Assembly (NCBI GenBank): GCA_031253985.1
Contig: JAIRVH010000123.1
Span: forward strand, 1 to 64,000
DNA length: 64,000 nucleotides
Reading direction: 5' to 3'
Source: Sphingobacterium sp.
GTDB taxonomy: Bacteria; Bacteroidota; Bacteroidia; Sphingobacteriales; Sphingobacteriaceae
Shown here: one piece after another, positions 16,590 through 25,696 of the stretch
Layout of the letters: each line of letters begins with the position of its first letter
Position numbering within the stretch: the stretch's first letter is position 1
Made by a program: the position numbers and the translations under genes
Notes under the pieces: generated by a model
The model's input: the letters and a program-made list of their open reading frames with translations, nothing else
Databases searched by the model: none
Told to the model about the DNA's origin: nothing

Positions 16590-17435
16590 TCACGAACTTT
16601 TGAAGAAGGTAGGGACAGCTAGATTTCGATAAATTGCTTTTGTAAGGTTCCGTGAGAATATACTTTTAAAAAAACTTTTAGGACTATAAGAGACCAGCAA
16701 AAGATCAATCCCCCCTGTTTCGACCATATAATCTATACAACGTGGTATAGGCATGTTATAATCTAATCTATTGACCGCATTTTTTTCTAAATATTCGATC
16801 TGATCAAACGAAAATTTACTTGACAGTTTTTGTTTCCATTCCGCAATATCTTCCTGTTTTGGTGAAATATATTTTTGAGTGACATGCAACAGACTCAACT
16901 TAAAATTAGTCGATAATCGGCTTGTAAAACTACCCAATAAATCAGATTCAGATTCCTTAAAATTACTCAACAAGCCCACATTTAATAATTGAAACTTTGT
17001 GAAAGTAATGGGTATTGCCAATACACCAATTGGGCTTTTCTTTATCAATGCGAAGGTATTACTTCCCAAAAACGCTTTTTTTATCATCCCTTTGCCTTTA
17101 GCGCCCATTACGATAAAGGTGTATTCATTTATTTTCAATAAATCCAGTACGATTTTTATCAATCCTCCAGGTAAACAGATCATTTCACAGCTCAGGTTTG
17201 GAAATGCATTGTCTAAACGTGTACGCCATTCCTCAAGCAGACTTTCGGCCCGCTCCTTCTGGGAAATAAACGCTGGATTTTCAAGCTGGATGTTGATATT
17301 GTCTTTAATTGTACTTGAATAGGTATGCAGAAGCTGGACTCTCCAATTAAATTCCTTTGCCAAATATGAGGCATAGGTAATAGCAGTCCATGAATTTTCA
17401 GAAAAATCAGTTAGTACGAGAATTGTCTTATTCAT
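16590..17435 (-). CDS. Universal stress protein, tandem UspA domains
   Basis: The start is set at MNKTILVLTDFSENS; an upstream ATG would add 15 non-conserved residues. The 281-residue cytoplasmic protein has two UspA-like halves. The first (about 1-145) keeps the ATP-type signature in VMGAKGKGMIKKAFLGSNT (G-2x-G-9x-G-S/T). The second (about 150-281) is degenerate: in its last part it has SYSPKSFFKSIFSRNLTKA instead. Two-domain Usps in Bacteroidota are common. The role (stress survival, energy stress) is known only at the family level. It lies about 85 bases upstream of the GH16 gene. Confidence 0.88.
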   Translation of the reverse strand: MNKTILVLTDFSENSWTAITYASYLAKEFNWRVQLLHTYSSTIKDNINIQLENPAFISQKERAESLLEEWRTRLDNAFPNLSCEMICLPGGLIKIVLDLLKINEYTFIVMGAKGKGMIKKAFLGSNTFALIKKSPIGVLAIPITFTKFQLLNVGLLSNFKESESDLLGSFTSRLSTNFKLSLLHVTQKYISPKQEDIAEWKQKLSSKFSFDQIEYLEKNAVNRLDYNMPIPRCIDYMVETGGIDLLLVSYSPKSFFKSIFSRNLTKAIYRNLAVPTFFKSS

Positions 17436-17613
17436 AAATGTTTGCAGATAAATCAGCGAGATTGTTTCTTCAAAAAACAACGATAAGAATCAGAAGTTTT
17501 TTAAATGACAATTTTAGCAGGATCAAAGTATAATTTCGCTAAGTTGACGGCAAGTAGATTGAAAACAGCTCCATAGGCTGAAAACCCATTGTAGATGCAG
17601 TTTTTCAACAATC

Positions 17614-17655
17614 ATAAAATAAAAAAGGTTTTCAAACGGGGAGAATGAAAACCTT
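17614..17655 (-). terminator. Terminator of the alcohol dehydrogenase gene
   Basis: On the minus strand AAGGTTTTC pairs with GAAAACCTT (arms 17647-17655 and 17626-17634) and is followed by TTTTTTATTTT. It lies about 95 bases after the stop codon. Confidence 0.8.
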
Positions 17656-17749
17656 AAATAACCAATTATAAACCTAAATTATGATACTACAAATATAGGC
17701 ATCAAAAAATAAAAAACAAAATAAACTACCAAAAAAGTAGACTTTTTTT

Positions 17750-18775
17750 TCAGGGAATGAGGACAGCCCTTCCTTTGATCTTGCCATTTCGCATTCGATC
17801 ATAAACCTCATTAGCCTGATCAAGTTTAAATTGTTCGATTTCGATGTGAATTTTCTTCTGTCTAGCCAATCCAACGACTTCCATAAGCTCCACACGAGAC
17901 CCCCAATACGGGTTTGTCATACTCACACCGAATGGAAGTCCAGCCATATTATATTGGTAATGACCCCCACCTAATCCGACTATTGTTAAATCACCATCCA
18001 AACCCACCACCTTTGTTCCCAGTTCAATGGTTGATGTTGCTCCCACAAAATCAAGAACAACTTTTGCCTTTTTTATACCGGTTATTGTGTTTATCTGAGT
18101 GGCTGCGTTGTCATCCTTAGAGTTGATTACGTGAGTAGCCCCCAGTTCCTTCGCGAAAGCTAATTTAGCATCAGTGACATCACATGCGATAATTGTACTC
18201 GCACTTACCTCATTTAATATTTGAAGAGCGACGTGCCCCAATCCACCCACACCAATCACAACAACATACTCATCTGCAGTTAATTTACCGATCGACCTTT
18301 TAATAGCGGAATAAGGTGTCAGTGCTGCGTCGGTCAATGGAGCGGCAACAACTGGATCAAGATCGTAAATCGGCACCAATAAACGCGAGGATGGGACCAA
18401 CATATATTCAGCCATGCCCCCATCTAGGCCCAGCCCTCCTCCATAAGCCATCTCAGACTGATGATCACAATAATTTTCCTTCGATTGCTGACAAGGTTTA
18501 CAATGACCGCATCCCCAAGGACCATAAACTAACACTGCATCTCCTTTCTTATACCCTTTTACATCAGAGCCCACTTCTTCTATCCAGCCTGCATTTTCAT
18601 GTCCTAGCGTAAATACCGTACCAACAACAGTCCCCTCATCTATAATGTGAAGATCGGAATGGCAAACACCAGCCCCGCCAATTTTTAGTAATACTTCATC
18701 GCCTTTAGGAATAGGCTTCTCTAGATCATTGACAACACGGACGTCCTTATGTCCGAAAAATCGTACTGCTTTCAT
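17750..18775 (-). CDS. Zinc-dependent alcohol dehydrogenase (MDR)
   Basis: The start is at MKAVRFFGHKDVRVV, which is the normal N-terminus; upstream sequence in frame is non-conserved. The 341-residue protein is a medium-chain dehydrogenase. The catalytic zinc site is Cys/His in GVCHSDLH and GHENAGWIEEVG. The structural zinc loop is intact with four Cys (CGHCKPCQQSKENYC). The nucleotide fold has GVGGLGHVALQIL (about 170-185) followed by acidic ACDVTDAKL, suggesting NAD rather than NADP. It oxidises primary or secondary alcohols, or reduces aldehydes, in the cytoplasm. The exact substrate is open. Single gene with its own terminator. Confidence 0.93.
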   Translation of the reverse strand: MKAVRFFGHKDVRVVNDLEKPIPKGDEVLLKIGGAGVCHSDLHIIDEGTVVGTVFTLGHENAGWIEEVGSDVKGYKKGDAVLVYGPWGCGHCKPCQQSKENYCDHQSEMAYGGGLGLDGGMAEYMLVPSSRLLVPIYDLDPVVAAPLTDAALTPYSAIKRSIGKLTADEYVVVIGVGGLGHVALQILNEVSASTIIACDVTDAKLAFAKELGATHVINSKDDNAATQINTITGIKKAKVVLDFVGATSTIELGTKVVGLDGDLTIVGLGGGHYQYNMAGLPFGVSMTNPYWGSRVELMEVVGLARQKKIHIEIEQFKLDQANEVYDRMRNGKIKGRAVLIP

Positions 18776-18941
18776 AATAAAAAAAATTAGTTGACTAATA
18801 GAAATACAAACAAGACAGATATATGTTTGAACGACCAAGCTTCCAACCAGGTTCAACTTTCCAAACCAATTAATAGTCACAAAGGTTCCAGGCAAAAGAT
18901 ATTTATGTATTTTTATGCAGAAAACATTAAAGTAAAAGACC

Positions 18942-19166
18942 ATGCTAAAAAAAGGTGAACATATTGAAGGAGTGCCAACAGAACTTCAGCAACTTTTGGA
19001 TAGAGACGAACAAGCCAATGCTTTTTTTGAAACACTTTCTAAATCATATAAACAGGGGTACTGTGATTGGGTAGGCTCAGCCAAACAGGAACAAACCAGA
19101 AAGACAAGAGCAGAAAAGGCAATGCAGATGCTAAGAAATAATCAGAAAACACTTAAAACTGTTTAA
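18942..19166 (+). CDS. OmdA/YdeI-type small protein, 74 aa
   Basis: This small protein aligns by eye with the C-terminal half of YdeI/OmpD-associated (OmdA) proteins: LDRDEQANAFFETLSKSYKQ, then GYCDWVGSAKQEQTRKTRAEKA and a short basic tail. Full-length YdeI relatives have an extra N-terminal domain of about 100 residues; here only the OmdA part is present, so it is a mini-form rather than a truncation caused by a visible break. The biological role is unclear (YdeI affects antimicrobial peptide tolerance in enterobacteria). Confidence 0.75.
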   Translation: MLKKGEHIEGVPTELQQLLDRDEQANAFFETLSKSYKQGYCDWVGSAKQEQTRKTRAEKAMQMLRNNQKTLKTV

Positions 19167-19354
19167 AAACAGACGGTTAATAAATTCTGAAAAATGGGTA
19201 AAGGACGATCAAAAAGCAAACTTAGTAAGCAAAGATGTTTAGAACTGAATTCCAGCTTTTTTATATCACATAAACATTTAAATCACATAGACAGCCATTT
19301 TTCAATAATTGTAACAATATTAGATAAATTTTAAAAATTCCACACCTAAATTGC

Positions 19355-19385
19355 TTGTATCATTTTTAAAGTTTAATTACATTTG
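19355..19385 (+). promoter_or_regulatory. Promoter candidate of the efflux region
   Basis: TTG (19355-19357), a 20-bp spacer and TACATTTG (19378-19385), a full match to the Bacteroidota consensus. The predicted start is only a few bases before the ATG at 19394, giving a nearly leaderless mRNA. Confidence 0.5.
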
Positions 19386-19393
19386 CTTCAAGG

Positions 19394-19819
19394 ATGCAAG
19401 GAAAATTCCATCAATATTTGTTCGGCGTATTGTGCGCAATACTTGTCAGTTTTGGCTGGTACTGCGCTTCAACACCAAATAATTATAATCCGTCCTATAG
19501 TCTTCATGCGGTTAAGCACTTCGATAGACAGGTAAAAAGTGGGTATGATGAAATCGAGGTCATTCGTAAAGGTAAACGTCATCCACATGAAAAACTAAGG
19601 GCTTATTTTTCAGAAAATGATAATGAAAATGATGATGCAGGAAGCGATTCCAATAGCCCGAATTTATTCGCACTAAGCGGAAATGATTTTGGAAATCTAA
19701 TTTCCTACATCCATCCCGAATTTCACAATACGCGCACAGCTATTTCGCTTGCGAATTCCAACCAACTTACTTCACGAAAAAACGCACTCTATATCCATTA
19801 CAGTGTCTTTAGGCTGTGA
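19394..19819 (+). CDS. Small exported or membrane-anchored protein, 141 aa
   Basis: I do not recognise the family. The N-terminal hydrophobic stretch YLFGVLCAILVSFGWYCA (about 8-25) is either an uncleaved anchor or a signal peptide. The mature region is polar, with a basic RKGKRHPHEKLR patch followed by an acidic ENDNENDDAGSDS run, then a stretch with ALSGNDFGNLISYIHPE. It precedes the RND efflux operon by 108 bases and shares its strand, with a perfect consensus promoter directly upstream. It could be a leader gene of the operon, but a role in efflux is not shown. Confidence 0.65.
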   Translation: MQGKFHQYLFGVLCAILVSFGWYCASTPNNYNPSYSLHAVKHFDRQVKSGYDEIEVIRKGKRHPHEKLRAYFSENDNENDDAGSDSNSPNLFALSGNDFGNLISYIHPEFHNTRTAISLANSNQLTSRKNALYIHYSVFRL

Positions 19820-19852
19820 TTTTTAACTAATTTTTTAAAAAAACATCAAAAA

Positions 19853-19877
19853 TAGCTTTCAAAGCTTTTGAAAGCTA
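19853..19877. promoter_or_regulatory. Dyad upstream of the efflux adaptor gene
   Basis: Perfect 9-bp arms TAGCTTTCA and TGAAAGCTA around the palindromic-looking centre AAGCTTT. No T-run follows, so it looks more like an operator than a terminator. It lies 51 bases before the adaptor start codon. Confidence 0.4.
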
Positions 19878-19927
19878 GTCACACTATTGTTCAATTTTTC
19901 GAAAAAATTATTAAAAAAACGATTATC

Positions 19928-21013
19928 ATGGTCATGAAAAGCTTCATGTATATAAGCCTGTGCCTTATTATTCTATCTACGAGCTGCCAGTCAGAGAAAA
20001 ATGACAAAAAAGAAGCCGCAGTTTTTAACGTTACTTCCCCCTTAGTCAAAGATACATTGGTCAACAAAGACTATGTTGCGCAGATCCGTTCAATCAATCA
20101 TATTGAATTACGTGCACAAGAAAAAGGGTACATTCAATCTATATTTGTCGATGAGGGGCAATTTGTTCAAAAAGGACAACCTTTATTTAAAATAATGCCC
20201 AACCTTTATGAATCTGATGTTAACCGGGCAAAAGCCGAGGTCAAATATGCAGAGATCGAATACCAAAACACCAAAAATCTTTCAGAAAAGGATATTGTAG
20301 CTCCTCAGGAAACTGAAATGGCGAAAGCAAAATATGAAAAAGCCAAAGCAGAACTTGCATCCATGAATACACACCTCAGATTTACCGATATCGTGGCACC
20401 ATTTTCAGGTATCGTCGGTAAACTGCATGTCCGTAAAGGTAGTCTTGTTGATGAAGGTGAATTGATTACTGAACTTTCCGATAATAGCAAAATGTGGGTT
20501 TACTTCAATGTACCAGAGGCAGAATACCTCAATCAGATGGAAGCCAAAAAAGACAACAGTCCAATGCACGTTCGATTAAATATGGCTAATGGGAAGGAAT
20601 TTAATCAAGATGGTATTGTTGAAACAATTGAATCAGACTTCAATAACGAAACTGGGAATATTGCCTATAGAGCGACATTTCCGAACCCAAAAGGATTGCT
20701 TCGCTATGGAGAAACAGGAAATATTGTTATTACATCGCCCTATACCAATGCCCTTATGATACCACAGAAGGCCACATTTGAGGAGCTGGAAAAGAAATAT
20801 GTATATGTCATCACAAAAGATAATAAAGTAAAAGCAAGAGAAATAAAAGTTGCTGCCGAGCTGCCACACATCTATGTTGTTTCTTCGGGGTTGAATAAAG
20901 ACGAAAAAATTCTGCTGAATGGACTTCGTATGGTACAAGAAAACCAGACAATCGAATCAAAGTACCAAACTCCCGAAAAAGTAATGTCAAATCTAGATCT
21001 GTATGCAGAGTAA
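19928..21013 (+). CDS. RND efflux periplasmic adaptor (MFP/HlyD family)
   Basis: The start is set at ATG 19928, giving a lipoprotein signal (MVMKSFMYISLCLIILSTSC, Cys at residue 20). The mature protein has the standard adaptor layout: a beta-barrel/lipoyl part (QEKGYIQSIFVDEGQFVQKGQPLF about 63-87), a helical hairpin (SDVNRAKAEVKYAEIEYQN...), the second lipoyl half (FTDIVAPFSGIVGKLHVRKG) and a membrane-proximal domain (MIPQKATFEELEKKYVYVI). It bridges the inner-membrane pump and the outer-membrane channel encoded downstream. It is separated from the pump gene by 15 bases. Cargo is likely drugs, dyes or bile-type amphiphiles by family analogy. Confidence 0.93.
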   Translation: MVMKSFMYISLCLIILSTSCQSEKNDKKEAAVFNVTSPLVKDTLVNKDYVAQIRSINHIELRAQEKGYIQSIFVDEGQFVQKGQPLFKIMPNLYESDVNRAKAEVKYAEIEYQNTKNLSEKDIVAPQETEMAKAKYEKAKAELASMNTHLRFTDIVAPFSGIVGKLHVRKGSLVDEGELITELSDNSKMWVYFNVPEAEYLNQMEAKKDNSPMHVRLNMANGKEFNQDGIVETIESDFNNETGNIAYRATFPNPKGLLRYGETGNIVITSPYTNALMIPQKATFEELEKKYVYVITKDNKVKAREIKVAAELPHIYVVSSGLNKDEKILLNGLRMVQENQTIESKYQTPEKVMSNLDLYAE

Positions 21014-21028
21014 TTAAAAAGCAACGTT

Positions 21029-24000
21029 ATGTTTAAAAAAGTAATACATCGACCGGTATTTGCTATTGTCATATCGGTTGTCATCCTATTTATCGGCGGC
21101 CTAGCGATAAAACAGCTTCCGACCGAACAATTTCCAAAAATTGCACCAACGACTGTTGCAGTTTCCATTGCCTATCCGGGGGCAAGTGCTGACGTGCTTG
21201 TCAAATCTTCCCTGATTACCTTAGAAAATGCGATCAATGGCGTCCAGGGCATGCGCTATATAGCGACAGATGCAACCAGTGCCGGTGAGGCAACCGTCAA
21301 CGTTATCTTTGATCCCGGAACTGACCCCAACGATGCCGTCGTACTGGTGAAGACCAGAGTAGATCAGGTTATGCCCCTCTTACCCGAGCTCGTACAAAAA
21401 GAAGGGGTCGTTGTAAATCCCATTCAGCCCAGTATGCTGATGTATGTCAACCTTTACAGCACCAATAAAAGCATGGATGAGAAGTTTCTGTACAATTATG
21501 CTACAGTAAACATTATTCCCGAAATCAATCGTATCCATGGAATCGCCAAATCGCAAATCCTAGGTAGCCGGAGATATGCCATGCGCGTCTGGCTGAATCC
21601 TGACCGCATGCGTGCATACAGCCTATCGGTTGATGAAGTGATGAAAGCGATCAGTGAGCAAAGCATTATCGGGCGGCCCGGACGTTTGGGACAGAGCTCA
21701 GGTATCGCCGCACAATCACTTGAATATGTGCTAACCTATAAAGGGCAATATAACAAACCGGAGGAGTACGAAAACATCATCATCCGCGCAAATGCTGATG
21801 GAGAAAACATTAAGCTGAAAGACGTTGCCAAAATCGAACTGGGCAGTGAGTTTTTTGATATATACTCCAACTTGGACGGACATCCTTCGGCATCTATTGT
21901 CTTAAAACAAAACTACGGCAGTAATGCAAATGACGTCATCAAAGATGTAAAAGCAAAACTAGCTGAAATGAAAGGCAACTTCCCTCCCGGCATAGACTAC
22001 AAAATCAGCTATGACGTATCCCAATTCTTGGATGCATCGATCGAACAGGTGATGCACACCTTACGGGATGCCTTTATCCTGGTTGCCATTGTCGTTTTTA
22101 TTTTCCTTGGCGACTGGCGTTCAACATTAATCCCCATCATTGCCGTTCCCGTATCCCTAATCGGTACATTCTTTGTCATCCAATGGTTCGGTATGTCGAT
22201 CAACCTGGTCACACTCTTTGCATTGGTCCTCGCTATCGGGATTGTGGTAGACAATGCCATCGTCGTGATTGAAGCCGTACACGCTAAGATGGAAGAAAGT
22301 GCAATATCCCCCTATAATGCAGTGAAGGAAGTAATGGCCGAAATTGCGGGCGCTATTATCGCTATTACCGCGGTTATGGTGGCTGTATTTATCCCTATTT
22401 CGTTTATGACGGGCCCCGTTGGAACTTTTTATCGTCAGTTTTCGATTACCATGGCGAGTTCCATTGTAATTTCTGCCATAGTAGCACTTACGCTCACGCC
22501 CGTGCTTGCCGCAATGTTACTTAAGAACAACCATGGAAAACCAAAAAAATCAACTATATTCACCAGGTCACTCGATCTTTTTAACAACACTTTCGATAAG
22601 ATAACAGGTAAATATGCCAGCTTCCTTCGAAAAATCGCGAGCCGTAGAGTGATCACATGGAGCATCTTAATAGCTTTCTGTGCGGGGATTTTCGTGATCA
22701 ACAAAACACTTCCCGGAGGTTTCATTCCAAGTGAAGACCAGGGAACAATATATGCCATCATCCAGACTCCTCCGGGATCCACCTTGGAACAGACCAATAA
22801 ACTCTCTCGGGAACTTCAGAAGATCTGTCAGGGCGTAGATGGTGTAGAATCTGTCTCTTCGTTGGCTGGCTATGAAATCATGACTGAAGGGCGGGGTTCA
22901 AATGCAGGAACATGCCTTATCAACCTAAAGACCTGGGGTGAGCGGGAGCACTCTGTTAAAGAAATCATGGAAGAACTTGAAGAAAAATCAAAAAACCTAG
23001 GTGCTACGGTTGAGTTCTTTGAGCCACCTGCTGTTCCCGGATTTGGATCCTCTGGTGGTTTCTCCATGCGCTTGTTGGACCTCAATAGAACGACGGACTA
23101 CCAGGACTTTGATAAGGTCAATAAAGCTTTTATTGCTAATCTCAAGAAACGCAAGGAACTAACCGGAGTCTTCACCTTCTTCGCGGCCAATTATCCGCAA
23201 TATGAGTTGGTATTTGACAATAATGCTGCCATGCAAAAAGGAGTTTCCATTGGCAAAGCGATGGACAACCTCAACATCCTCATCGGGAGTACTTACGAAC
23301 AAGGCTTCATCCGCTTTGGGCAGTTCTTTAAGGTATATGTACAATCATCGCCTGAATTCAGAAGATTGCCTTCCGATATCATGAATCTCTATGTCAAAAA
23401 CGACCACGATCAGATGGTCCCTTATTCGGCCTTTATGAGCTTGAAAAAAACACAGGGACCAAATGAGATTACACGCTACAACATGTATAACTCGGCTGCC
23501 ATCCGTGGTCTTCCGGCAAATGGTTATACAACAGCAGATGCCATCCAAGCGATCAATGAAACAGCGCTCAAAACCTTACCGCATGGCTATAAAGTTGCAT
23601 GGGAAGGCCTTTCTTATGATGAGGCTCAACGTGGAAATGAAGCCATTTATGTTTTCTTGGTCGTATTGGTATTCGTATATCTCGTACTCGCCGCACAATA
23701 CGAAAGTTTTATCATTCCTTTTGCAGTGCTCCTCTCGCTACCCGTCGGCGTATTTGGATCATTTTTCTTATTAAAAGCAATGGGCCTTGAAAATGACATC
23801 TATGCACAGGTAGGTTTGATTATGATTATTGGCTTACTTGGTAAAAATGCCGTGCTTATTGTAGAATTTGCGGTTAAGCGGCGCCAGGCCGGAGATAGCA
23901 TATTAGAGGCGGCAATAGAGGGCTCACGTGCTCGTTTCAGACCGATACTGATGACTTCCTTTGCCTTTATAGCGGGACTTGTACCCCTCGTTTTTGCTAG

Positions 24001-24190
24001 CGGTGCAGGTGCGATCGGAAACCATACCATAGGTGCCTCCGCTTTGGGCGGTATGCTGGTCGGAACAATTTTTGGCGTCATCGTCATTCCGGGACTCTAT
24101 TACATTTTTGCAAAATTGGCCGATGGAAGAAAAATGATCCAGGCCGAAGACGACTCACCTTTAAGCGAAGACATGATACATTATGAATAA
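21029..24190 (+). CDS. RND efflux pump, AcrB/HAE1 family
   Basis: A 1053-residue inner-membrane transporter with the RND layout: helix 1 (FAIVISVVILFIGGLAI), a large periplasmic porter/docking loop, helices 2-6, a second loop and helices 7-12. It exports substrates using the proton gradient together with the adaptor and channel genes around it. Expected relay residues: Asp408 is present (GIVVDNAIVVIEAV), but the neighbour that is Asp in E. coli AcrB (D408 there) is Asn409 here; Lys939 (GLLGKNAVLIVEF) is conserved. PGASADVLVKSSLITLENAI and GSTYEQGFIRFGQFFKVYVQ are typical. Its end overlaps the channel gene by 8 bases. Confidence 0.95.
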   Translation: MFKKVIHRPVFAIVISVVILFIGGLAIKQLPTEQFPKIAPTTVAVSIAYPGASADVLVKSSLITLENAINGVQGMRYIATDATSAGEATVNVIFDPGTDPNDAVVLVKTRVDQVMPLLPELVQKEGVVVNPIQPSMLMYVNLYSTNKSMDEKFLYNYATVNIIPEINRIHGIAKSQILGSRRYAMRVWLNPDRMRAYSLSVDEVMKAISEQSIIGRPGRLGQSSGIAAQSLEYVLTYKGQYNKPEEYENIIIRANADGENIKLKDVAKIELGSEFFDIYSNLDGHPSASIVLKQNYGSNANDVIKDVKAKLAEMKGNFPPGIDYKISYDVSQFLDASIEQVMHTLRDAFILVAIVVFIFLGDWRSTLIPIIAVPVSLIGTFFVIQWFGMSINLVTLFALVLAIGIVVDNAIVVIEAVHAKMEESAISPYNAVKEVMAEIAGAIIAITAVMVAVFIPISFMTGPVGTFYRQFSITMASSIVISAIVALTLTPVLAAMLLKNNHGKPKKSTIFTRSLDLFNNTFDKITGKYASFLRKIASRRVITWSILIAFCAGIFVINKTLPGGFIPSEDQGTIYAIIQTPPGSTLEQTNKLSRELQKICQGVDGVESVSSLAGYEIMTEGRGSNAGTCLINLKTWGEREHSVKEIMEELEEKSKNLGATVEFFEPPAVPGFGSSGGFSMRLLDLNRTTDYQDFDKVNKAFIANLKKRKELTGVFTFFAANYPQYELVFDNNAAMQKGVSIGKAMDNLNILIGSTYEQGFIRFGQFFKVYVQSSPEFRRLPSDIMNLYVKNDHDQMVPYSAFMSLKKTQGPNEITRYNMYNSAAIRGLPANGYTTADAIQAINETALKTLPHGYKVAWEGLSYDEAQRGNEAIYVFLVVLVFVYLVLAAQYESFIIPFAVLLSLPVGVFGSFFLLKAMGLENDIYAQVGLIMIIGLLGKNAVLIVEFAVKRRQAGDSILEAAIEGSRARFRPILMTSFAFIAGLVPLVFASGAGAIGNHTIGASALGGMLVGTIFGVIVIPGLYYIFAKLADGRKMIQAEDDSPLSEDMIHYE

Positions 24191-25622
24191 GAATAGATTA
24201 TATCACTATACAGGTTTCGCACTTTTCTTACTTAGTTTGGCATCCTGCAAACCCTTAGAAATAAAACAGCGTACTGAAAATAGAGCCGTACCCGAAAAAT
24301 ATGGCTATACTGACAGCGACACAGCAAATACAGGAAAAATAAAATGGAACAACTATTTCAATGATCCTAACTTACAGACATTGATAGGCCAGGCCTTGGC
24401 CAATAATCAGGAGCTTCATATTATCCTTCAAGAAATTGAAATTGCCAAAAATGAGGTCAATGCCAAGAAAGGTGAATATTTACCTTCCGTAGGTGTAAAG
24501 GTTGGTGCTGGTGTCGATAAATTGAGCCGATACACCAATATTGGAGCAATGGAAAAGAATACCGAGATCGAACCTGGACGGGAAATGCCTGAACCCTTAT
24601 TTGATTTTGGCGTTGGTCTACAAGCACAATGGGAAACAGATATCTGGGGTAAACTGCACAACGCCACTAAGGCTCAACTGCAGCGATATTTAGCCAGCGT
24701 GGAAGGTAAAAATTTCATGGTAACACACCTGATCTCCGAAATCGCGGATTCTTATTATGAACTGCTGGCACTAGACAATGAACTGCTGGTCATCAATGAA
24801 AATGTAAAGATTCAAAACGATGCCTTGGTTGTTGTGAATGACCTGAAAAAAAATGCGCGTTCCAATAAGCTAGCAGTCAAAAGATTCGAAGCGCAGATTT
24901 TGAAAACACAAGGTATGCAATATGATATTAAGCAGAAAATCACGGAGACAGAAAATAAAATCAATTACCTTGTAGGTAGGTTTCCGCAGCCAGTTCAAAG
25001 AGACCAAGCCTCCTTTGACAAGCTTGTTCCTCAAACCGTCTACACAGGTATTCCCTCGGAGCTATTAGAAAACAGACCCGATATTAAACAGGCGGAGTAT
25101 GAACTCGCAGCTTCCAAGCTGGATATAAAATCGGCTAAGGCCCGCTTTTACCCCTCACTAGATATTGCTGCTGGTGTAGGATTTCAAGCCTTTGATCCAA
25201 CTTACCTCATTAAGCCGGAATCATTTCTGTCTTCGCTCGTTGGAGAACTCACTGCACCCCTGATCAATAAACGAGCAATCAAAGCGGCTTATTATAACGC
25301 CAACGCACGACAGGTACAAGCTGTCTACCATTATGAGCAAACAATACTGGGAGCATATATTGAAGTGGCAAACCAACTTTCCAAAATTAAAAATCTGGAA
25401 AATGGCCTGGATATTAAGACCAAAGAGGTCGATGCATTAAATGAATCTATTGGTATTTCTAATGATCTATTTAAATATGCACGTGCCGATTATATGGAAG
25501 TGCTGTTAACGCAACGTGATGCATTGGAGTCCAAATTTGAGCTCGTTGAAAAGAAAGTCAATCAACTCAAAGCAAGTGTAGCGATATACCGATCGCTAGG
25601 CGGTGGATGGGACCATCAGTAA
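24183..25622 (+). CDS. Outer-membrane efflux channel, TolC/OprM (NodT) family
   Basis: A 479-residue outer-membrane factor that forms the exit duct of the RND pump. It has a lipoprotein signal (LFLLSLASC, Cys at residue 22). The two repeated helical-hairpin halves begin with DPNLQTLIGQALANNQELHI and ELLENRPDIKQAEYELAASK, the latter with the NRPDI and ARFYPSL motifs diagnostic of OprM-like channels. It starts inside the 3' end of the pump gene (8-base overlap), indicating translational coupling, and ends at a strong terminator. Confidence 0.94.
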   Translation: MNKNRLYHYTGFALFLLSLASCKPLEIKQRTENRAVPEKYGYTDSDTANTGKIKWNNYFNDPNLQTLIGQALANNQELHIILQEIEIAKNEVNAKKGEYLPSVGVKVGAGVDKLSRYTNIGAMEKNTEIEPGREMPEPLFDFGVGLQAQWETDIWGKLHNATKAQLQRYLASVEGKNFMVTHLISEIADSYYELLALDNELLVINENVKIQNDALVVVNDLKKNARSNKLAVKRFEAQILKTQGMQYDIKQKITETENKINYLVGRFPQPVQRDQASFDKLVPQTVYTGIPSELLENRPDIKQAEYELAASKLDIKSAKARFYPSLDIAAGVGFQAFDPTYLIKPESFLSSLVGELTAPLINKRAIKAAYYNANARQVQAVYHYEQTILGAYIEVANQLSKIKNLENGLDIKTKEVDALNESIGISNDLFKYARADYMEVLLTQRDALESKFELVEKKVNQLKASVAIYRSLGGGWDHQ

Positions 25623-25652
25623 TATGCTTTTAATTTTAGTTTTTATATGTTG

Positions 25653-25682
25653 GGGACTTATCATGTGATAAGTCCCTTTTTA
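25653..25682 (+). terminator. Terminator of the efflux operon
   Basis: A perfect 11-bp stem (GGGACTTATCA/TGATAAGTCCC, arms 25653-25663 and 25666-25676) is followed by TTTTTATTTT. It lies 30 bases after the channel stop codon, between convergent genes. Confidence 0.93.
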
Positions 25683-25696
25683 TTTTAACAATATAC

